A DNA stretch of 64,000 bases from JACPYF01 sp947085845 (GTDB taxonomy: Bacteria; Patescibacteriota; Saccharimonadia; Saccharimonadales; Saccharimonadaceae): positions 124,001-188,000 of the forward strand of contig CAMTXO010000001.1 in NCBI GenBank assembly GCA_947085845.1. Reading direction: 5' to 3'. Of this stretch, positions 58,993-64,000 are shown piece by piece. A model generated the notes under the pieces. That model was not told the DNA's origin and ran no database searches. It was given only the letters and a program-made list of their open reading frames with translations. Position 1 is the stretch's first letter. Every line of letters begins with the position of its first letter. Made by a program: the position numbers and the translations under genes.

Positions 58993-60021
58993 TCAAGCTG
59001 TAATTCTAGCTATAAACAAAACTAGCAAAGTAATGAGAAAGATTGAAAACATAAATAAGTTATAGCGCAGGTTATTTTTAGATTTTTTTAGCTTTGGAGG
59101 ATCTGCATTAACGACTGAAGCAGACTGGGCAACTGATACCTGATGCTTGTAAGAGTCTGTATTTTCAGAAAACTCACTACCGATGGATTCAATTAGTTTG
59201 AATATGCTCTTGAATTCGTCTTTATCATTAAAATTAAATTCCATACCATTATTATAGATATACAGCTCGTCACCTATCACTTCTATATCGTACTCTTTGC
59301 CCTCTTCTATCAGTAGTTGCATGAGTTCAGGAGTGAGAAAATACAACATATCCCTCTCGTAATCTTTCGGTACATACACATCAAAATATTTATTAAAATC
59401 ACCCTCTAGTTGCACTTTTTGCGACGAAGATGGAGTGGCATTGCCCAGAGAACTAATACCCAAAAAGTTATCTGATTTGTTATCAAATATTATATTAGGA
59501 AGCCTTCGCGGAAGTTTTACTACTATAATGCCTGTATAGTTGGTGGTACTACTCCTTCCTTCTCTTGTTACATATATAAGGTTAAAAATTTCAAAACTTC
59601 GTTTAGCCCAGATGCCTTTCAAAATTGAATAGACTGGCTGATTTTTTCCTGCCTTCAAAAGACTTCCTATATACTGCTGCTCTGGTTTATCAATTTTTTC
59701 TATTACTTGAAAATTATTTGCTTTGGCTATTTCACTGAGTACTACAAAATTTCTGTAGTTCACATAACCTCGCCAAACACAAGCTGATACAACAGCAAAT
59801 ACAATACTAAATAAAATAAGTACCGCCCATAGAATATCAGGTTGTAGAGGCTTGGTTTGGGAGATAAAAAATAACTGAATGATGAAAAATACAAATATAC
59901 CAATCATCAATCCTGCCGTTAAACGAAAGCCGCTAGGCATCTTGCCCAAGCTTTCTTTCCACACACTTCGAAATGGAACTTTAGTGTTTATAGCTTCGAG
60001 CTTTAGGTCTAAATTATTCAT
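58993..60021 (-). CDS. DUF3137-like membrane protein
   Basis: 342 aa. Two N-terminal helices (about residues 34-54 and 66-88), a soluble strand-rich domain and a C-terminal helix (about 320-340). The central part (GIWAKRSFEIFNLIYVTREGRS, DVYVPKDYERDMLYFLTPELMQLL in pieces) resembles DUF3137 proteins of unknown function. It sits 3 nt after the NUDIX gene tail, convergent with it, and 3 nt downstream of the 60025 gene on its own strand. Confidence 0.7.
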   Translation of the reverse strand: MNNLDLKLEAINTKVPFRSVWKESLGKMPSGFRLTAGLMIGIFVFFIIQLFFISQTKPLQPDILWAVLILFSIVFAVVSACVWRGYVNYRNFVVLSEIAKANNFQVIEKIDKPEQQYIGSLLKAGKNQPVYSILKGIWAKRSFEIFNLIYVTREGRSSTTNYTGIIVVKLPRRLPNIIFDNKSDNFLGISSLGNATPSSSQKVQLEGDFNKYFDVYVPKDYERDMLYFLTPELMQLLIEEGKEYDIEVIGDELYIYNNGMEFNFNDKDEFKSIFKLIESIGSEFSENTDSYKHQVSVAQSASVVNADPPKLKKSKNNLRYNLFMFSIFLITLLVLFIARITA

Positions 60022-60024
60022 ATC

Positions 60025-60510
60025 CTATATATCTTTGACTGGCCCAACAAAGCGAAATTGTTGCGGGCTGTATGAACCATCTTTTTCTTGCTGAAACTGT
60101 ACTGTGTGGTAGGACTCGAAATAATCACCACTCATATCTTTGTACATAATGTGCGCATCGTTGTAGCTAGTATTGTTAAATGTATTGCCTTGGAATATTG
60201 TAAATTCCCTACTCTCGTTTGGCTGCAAGTGTGTATCTAGCTCGGTACTTGTACCTAGCAAACGGATTTTATCTAGTTCAATTTGTTGATCCGAGTGATT
60301 TTTTATATGTGCAGTCACTCGCATATGTGAACCGTTGACGTGGCAGTGGTTTCTTTCAATCAGTACTGTGGGTAATATCTTTGGACCTTGCTGAGCATTA
60401 ATAGTCTCGGTTTGTGAATCATTAGCAGCTTGCTGCGCAGGGCTATCTTGAGGCACTTCAAAAACAGGCTTTCCCTGCACCAAACGACTGAGTCCTCCTA
60501 AAAATCCCAT
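60025..60510 (-). CDS. Protein of unknown function, 161 aa
   Basis: A Gln/Ser-rich N-terminal linker is followed by a beta-rich domain of about 110 residues (RVTAHIKNHSDQQIELDKIRLL in pieces, EFTIFQGNTFNN) resembling an immunoglobulin-like fold. No signal peptide. TAAAAT (60525-60520) ends 9 nt before the ATG. Probably co-transcribed with the DUF3137-like gene. Confidence 0.65.
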   Translation of the reverse strand: MGFLGGLSRLVQGKPVFEVPQDSPAQQAANDSQTETINAQQGPKILPTVLIERNHCHVNGSHMRVTAHIKNHSDQQIELDKIRLLGTSTELDTHLQPNESREFTIFQGNTFNNTSYNDAHIMYKDMSGDYFESYHTVQFQQEKDGSYSPQQFRFVGPVKDI

Positions 60511-60538
60511 ATTGGATCTATTTTATCATCAAATAGTA

Positions 60539-61294
60539 CTAGTCGCACTTGATTATTGGAAGATTTTTTTCGGCTCGCACCTTTATGGCAACTGGTAGCC
60601 AGTTGTTTCTCGTAACATTTTCCATTGTGAACCGCACTTCAAGATCTGGATTTTCGGTACATGTTTCTTCCATATTGAACGCTCCAAAATATTCACTACC
60701 GTATTCAGGGGAACTTGCAAAGCGTTTAACGATACCAGGGGGTGTCATAACAGTTTCAAATTCCGCCTGACTATTCTCCCGAGACTCCATGCCAACAATT
60801 GTGGTTGACTGTCTATAACCCCCACAATCATCTATAGCAAAAACATCCATAGCTACCGTGTCGTCGTCTACACGGCCAGAACGAAAATCACCATTACCAC
60901 TTGATACTGGGTATCCCAAAATTCCATACACACATGACTTATAAAACTCTTTGGTGTACTTATCAAACGCAGGCGGTGGAGTCATTGAATACCGATCGGT
61001 GTCGTATTGACTAAGAATTTCGTTTCGAGCTTCGACGGCTGATGCGTATTTTCTATACCGTGGCAGCTTACGATAAGCTCCTTCGTACCCTACTTCCTTG
61101 GGGATAGTCATTTTTTCAGCTTTAAAGACTTTGGCATCTGCCGTCTGAGTATCGACGCCTCCCAAGCCTAGTGCTAGCGCAAGCCCAGCAGTATAACCGA
61201 GCAAACGGCGTTTTATTTTTGAGTTTTTAAACCTCTCAAGAGCACCATTCGAGGCTTCTGTTTCTCGCGACTGCCACCTCGATTTTTCATTCAT
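60539..61294 (-). CDS. Secreted protein of unknown function
   Basis: 251 aa. A long basic N-region is followed by a hydrophobic segment (LLGYTAGLALALGLGG, about residues 30-46) and a likely cleavage site after TADA. The exported part has four Cys and is rich in Tyr. No family recognised. TACAGT (61308-61303) ends 8 nt before the ATG. Confidence 0.68.
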   Translation of the reverse strand: MNEKSRWQSRETEASNGALERFKNSKIKRRLLGYTAGLALALGLGGVDTQTADAKVFKAEKMTIPKEVGYEGAYRKLPRYRKYASAVEARNEILSQYDTDRYSMTPPPAFDKYTKEFYKSCVYGILGYPVSSGNGDFRSGRVDDDTVAMDVFAIDDCGGYRQSTTIVGMESRENSQAEFETVMTPPGIVKRFASSPEYGSEYFGAFNMEETCTENPDLEVRFTMENVTRNNWLPVAIKVRAEKNLPIIKCD

Positions 61295-61347
61295 CTACGT
61301 TTACTGTACTACAAACAAAAAATGTTGCAACAGTAAAATTTGCGTCT

Positions 61348-62019
61348 TTAAGAATAGCCGTACCAATTGAATAAATAAGCTCTAGCTTGTGAGTAATCTT
61401 CAAATATATGTAGTGGACTTTCTCGCTCGAGCTCTTCGACAGTATGTGAGGTTGCGATTGCCATAACCTCGCAACCCGCTGCATGTCCGGATTGTATGCC
61501 GCTCATAGAATCTTCTACTACTAACGACCTGTGAGCACTCGCCCCCATAGCTCGCATGGCTTTTTCGTATGGCTCAGGGTGTGGTTTACCGTTTTTAATA
61601 TCACTTCCTGTCACTACAGTATCGAACAAACCATTTATACCTAGTTTTTCTACTATAAACTCTTGTGTACGCTTGTTGCTAGAAGTTACTAGAGCCATGT
61701 TTTTGAAAAATTCTCTAGACCACTCTAAAAACTCTACCGAATTTTTTATTTGCTCTAGCTCGGTTTCAGCAAACTGTAAAAATAGATCTGTTTTGTATTC
61801 CATCAGCTTTTCAATATCGTGCACTTTTGGGTCACTATACGTGGCTATCAAATGCAAGAAAATATCAACCGGAGTCCTACCTTTGTAACCTCCCCACTCT
61901 TCGGGATTTATATCAAAACCATGGTCTATACATGTCTGTTGCTCGGCTTTTACATGTAGTGGCTCACTATCAACAATTATGCCGTCCATATCAAACAGTG
62001 CAGCTTCGAATCTTTTCAT
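61348..62019 (-). CDS. HAD-family sugar-phosphate-type phosphatase
   Basis: 223 aa. FDMDGIIVDSEP (Asp10 and Asp12), LVTSSN, Lys in NGKPHPEPY and VVEDSMSGIQSG form the four HAD motifs. Subfamily looks like beta-phosphoglucomutase/GPH-type. TATAAT (62034-62029) ends 9 nt before the ATG. Unlike the island HAD, both catalytic Asp are present. Confidence 0.92.
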   Translation of the reverse strand: MKRFEAALFDMDGIIVDSEPLHVKAEQQTCIDHGFDINPEEWGGYKGRTPVDIFLHLIATYSDPKVHDIEKLMEYKTDLFLQFAETELEQIKNSVEFLEWSREFFKNMALVTSSNKRTQEFIVEKLGINGLFDTVVTGSDIKNGKPHPEPYEKAMRAMGASAHRSLVVEDSMSGIQSGHAAGCEVMAIATSHTVEELERESPLHIFEDYSQARAYLFNWYGYS

Positions 62020-62034
62020 AGTTACTCAATTATA

Positions 62035-62568
62035 TCAGTTTTTGTCAATTCTTATAACATCATTTAGTACAGGTATGTCCACTACTGAAGTGTTGATATC
62101 CAAATCGGCTGGTGACGAAAGAGAAATGCCTTCTTCCGGCTCTAGCGAATATAGAGTTATGTGGGCAGGCTGGGTAGGAATTTCTTCGCCGTAACTTTGT
62201 CGCAGTTCGTCGTAAAAGCTGGTAAGATTTTCGATATCCACCATAGCAACAACAGTCTTTTTTTCACCTTTTTGCGCTAGACGAAATTCATGCGTTAGCT
62301 CAAAAGTTTCTATAGGATTTTCTTTTACAAACTCTTTGAACTTATCAGTTATCTCAATCTCTACTCTTTCGCTATCTTCAGGATTTATAAGTTTTGCCAA
62401 ACGATTGGCGGCTACGAGTGTAATGTGAAACTCAGATTTTTTTACTAAACTAAGACCTTCTATATGAATAGATTCCGGTATATTATCGATATTTAGTTCT
62501 GACAATATTATATAGCCACGACCGTATGTATACTGTTCAGAATTAGTTGGTTGCAGTTCCGTGTTCAT
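62035..62568 (-). CDS. 2H phosphoesterase-like protein
   Basis: 177 aa. Two HxT motifs, His48-Ile-Thr50 (EFHITLVA) and His136-Ile-Thr138 (PAHITLYS), spaced 88 residues apart as in 2H phosphoesterases, which act on 2',3'-cyclic or ADP-ribose-type phosphodiesters. The substrate is unknown. TATAGA lies about 8 nt before the ATG. It is 15 nt upstream of the HAD gene. Confidence 0.72.
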   Translation of the reverse strand: MNTELQPTNSEQYTYGRGYIILSELNIDNIPESIHIEGLSLVKKSEFHITLVAANRLAKLINPEDSERVEIEITDKFKEFVKENPIETFELTHEFRLAQKGEKKTVVAMVDIENLTSFYDELRQSYGEEIPTQPAHITLYSLEPEEGISLSSPADLDINTSVVDIPVLNDVIRIDKN

Positions 62569-62579
62569 ATATCTCTATA

Positions 62580-62801
62580 CTACAGTATTTTGACAACCTT
62601 TATTGGGTTTGTCAGGCCACGAATGATTTCGATACGCGTTTTTGGCACATTGTAAAAGTCCGACAATAGCTCAATTACTTTTCTATTTGCTTTTCCATCA
62701 ATAGCTGGCTCGCGAACATGTACCAGAAGTTCCCCGTCCAGACTAGGCTGTACAAAATTGCCTTTTTTGCTGCTAGATTTTACGCGAACCGTAACCTTCA
62801 T
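62580..62801 (-). CDS. DUF167 (YggU-like) protein
   Basis: 73 aa. Standard DUF167 layout: VRVKSSSKKG, HVREPAIDGKANRKVIELLSDF (split) and IEIIRGLTNPIKVV. A small conserved alpha/beta protein of unknown role. It lies 2 nt after the MazG-like gene, so the two are probably co-transcribed. Confidence 0.9.
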   Translation of the reverse strand: MKVTVRVKSSSKKGNFVQPSLDGELLVHVREPAIDGKANRKVIELLSDFYNVPKTRIEIIRGLTNPIKVVKIL

Positions 62802-62803
62802 AT

Positions 62804-63115
62804 CTATTTGCTACGATTGGCTTTGAAGGCTGCAGATTTTTGTAGCTGCGCAGTAGCAACTTCGTCAAGATTTAGATCGGCATATTCCGCAAGGACTGCT
62901 GAGTAATACATTACGTCGCCTAGCCTTTCTTTCAACAACGCTTTATCTTCACCTGTCAATTCGCCATTTCTATCGCGAATTGCCTTTTTCATAGCATTGC
63001 TGATGATTCCCGCTTCACCAGTAAGTCCCAATGTGCGATGAGCCAATGCCGTAACAGTTTTGTCAGTTATTACGACTGACTGCAAAACTTGTTTTTGAAA
63101 ATCATCCATATTCAT
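62804..63115 (-). CDS. MazG-like nucleotide pyrophosphohydrolase, altered motif
   Basis: 103 aa. Four-helix MazG fold: GLTGEAGIISNAMKKAIRD and LLKERLGDVMYYSAVLAEY. In the usual EXXE...EXXD metal site, Glu34 and Asp67 are kept, but the second Glu aligns with Ile37 and the third with Arg64. The enzyme may be inactive or bind a different ligand; the alignment is by eye. TAAAAT (63127-63122) ends 6 nt before the ATG. Confidence 0.82.
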   Translation of the reverse strand: MNMDDFQKQVLQSVVITDKTVTALAHRTLGLTGEAGIISNAMKKAIRDRNGELTGEDKALLKERLGDVMYYSAVLAEYADLNLDEVATAQLQKSAAFKANRSK

Positions 63116-63132
63116 AGTTCTATTTTATCACT

Positions 63133-63777
63133 TTAAGATTTTATAGCCTCATTCACACTGTCAACCAGCTCTTCCCTGGCTTCTGTAAAATCATGATCTG
63201 CTGCGATATCTACGACTTTTACATTTTCTAGGTAGTCAAAGTTGGTTTCACCCAAAATATTGTCTTTTGTAGCTCGAAATATTGTTAGTTTGTGGTTTTG
63301 GGAAACTTTTTTGTACAAGCTCGGTACATCGATAGACTTTATGCTCTCCACATATTCTTTCGGTATATAAGTCGTGCTGCCGTCACTGCGGGGTATTGAT
63401 GAAAGGCCTTCTAGATTCATCACACTACCTTCTCTTTTTCCAAATTTACTTATAAATCTTTCAATGGACATCAGCGGAGGTGGCGCCAAGAAAATTACTT
63501 GGTCAATTTTGTCCAGATTCGCTAGACTTGCGACTATGCAACCTTGTGAATGACAGATTAAAGTTGCGCCTTCTTGTGCTTGGTCTATATGCGACTGCAA
63601 TATCTCTACTTGTCTGCCTAACGGCGTAACTGTGGTATTTCCGTCACTATCAAATGTATTGAGATCAAAAGTTATACAATTTGCATTCGGCATTGCCTTC
63701 ACAATATCAGTAAAAATCCCCCGCCCGTCGGCTCGTACGCCAAAACCATGTGCGAATATTATGTCTGTATTTTTCAT
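63133..63777 (-). CDS. Alpha/beta hydrolase
   Basis: 214 aa. FAHGFGVRADGRG oxyanion region, nucleophile Ser77 in ICHSQGC, a likely acid in LGETNFDYLENVKVVD and His in DHDFTEAREEL. A serine hydrolase with unknown substrate. ATG overlaps the stop of the partial gene upstream (ATGA). Confidence 0.86.
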   Translation of the reverse strand: MKNTDIIFAHGFGVRADGRGIFTDIVKAMPNANCITFDLNTFDSDGNTTVTPLGRQVEILQSHIDQAQEGATLICHSQGCIVASLANLDKIDQVIFLAPPPLMSIERFISKFGKREGSVMNLEGLSSIPRSDGSTTYIPKEYVESIKSIDVPSLYKKVSQNHKLTIFRATKDNILGETNFDYLENVKVVDIAADHDFTEAREELVDSVNEAIKS

Positions 63778-64000
63778 AGCCCAATTGTAAACAACACACC
63801 AAATACTATGAGAATAAATCCTATCAATATTAAAATCCCGGCCATTCCCTTTATTTCAACAGTGAAAATATCTTTAGAGGTTTTCCCATTTGGTCTTGAT
63901 GCGATGTCTTTTAACATAAGATCAACAACAATAACAAAAAGCACCATAACGCCAGAGAGTACTAATAGGATTGGTATAATTCGATCTTTTTCAACAGACT
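63774..64000 (-). CDS. Two-helix membrane protein, start outside window
   Basis: 75 residues visible, running off the right edge. Two hydrophobic segments separated by a charged loop (DIASRPNGKTSKDIFTVE): PILLVLSGVMVLFVIVVD and a second ending VFGVLFTIGL. Stop TGA overlaps the hydrolase ATG, so the genes are coupled. No family recognised. Confidence 0.65.
   Translation of the reverse strand, partial: SVEKDRIIPILLVLSGVMVLFVIVVDLMLKDIASRPNGKTSKDIFTVEIKGMAGILILIGFILIVFGVLFTIGL

Noticed and set aside
1..64000. CRISPR array, insertion sequence or prophage
   Set aside because: No regular spaced repeats, transposase, integrase or phage structural genes were found in the window.

Overview
The window looks like a chromosome segment of a Candidatus Saccharibacteria (TM7)-type bacterium; this assignment is inferred from gene content. 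Support comes from a compact mraZ-rsmH-ftsL-ftsI-mraY-ftsW-murG-ftsQ cluster without murC-murF, a sortase with no outer-membrane genes, CPR-style PEGA, DUF3048, LssY_C and membrane-anchored TraD/HerA proteins, and many small orphan membrane proteins. TGA is used as an ordinary stop, so the UGA-Gly code of SR1/Gracilibacteria does not apply. No ribosomal RNA, CRISPR array or insertion sequence was seen.

Layout. 1-11.1 kb: sortase, PEGA protein, gltX, three orphan genes, DUF3048 protein, a histidine kinase with a receiver-only partner, and an orphan 323-aa protein. 11.2-12.1 kb: a Cys/Gly-tailed VDxAWH protein, tRNA-Glu(CTC), and a short scar repeating the tRNA 3' end. 12.2-24.4 kb: a Ter/Tel stress-response island. 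It holds a solute-binding+vWA lipoprotein, an anchored solute-binding-like protein, two XpaC-like paralogues, a HAD enzyme, two phosphoribosyltransferases, TerC, TelA, a cytosolic vWA protein, an unknown 383-aa protein and TerD. By eye its GC is clearly higher than the flanks. 24.5-34.7 kb: a second kinase/receiver pair, rluB-type synthase, der, pth, dprA and topA among small membrane proteins. 34.8-39.7 kb: a small orphan gene, a convincing hammerhead ribozyme, a sigma-region-4/HARE-HTH regulator and a TraD/HerA-like ATPase. 40.3-48.5 kb: the division and cell-wall cluster on the minus strand, with MraZ boxes upstream. 48.7-64 kb: LssY_C protein, PIF1-like helicase, metallo-beta-lactamase-fold protein, DEAD-box helicase, RND transporter with an in-frame stop near its N-terminus, then a run of small housekeeping enzymes (HD, NUDIX, HAD, 2H, MazG-like, alpha/beta hydrolase).

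Expression style. Many core genes have a TANNNT hexamer ending only 6-10 nt before the start codon, which predicts leaderless mRNAs. Island and orphan genes instead have -35/-10 pairs 17 nt apart, longer leaders and strong AAGGAGG-type ribosome sites. This split, the Ter/Tel island and the hammerhead ribozyme are the main points of interest.
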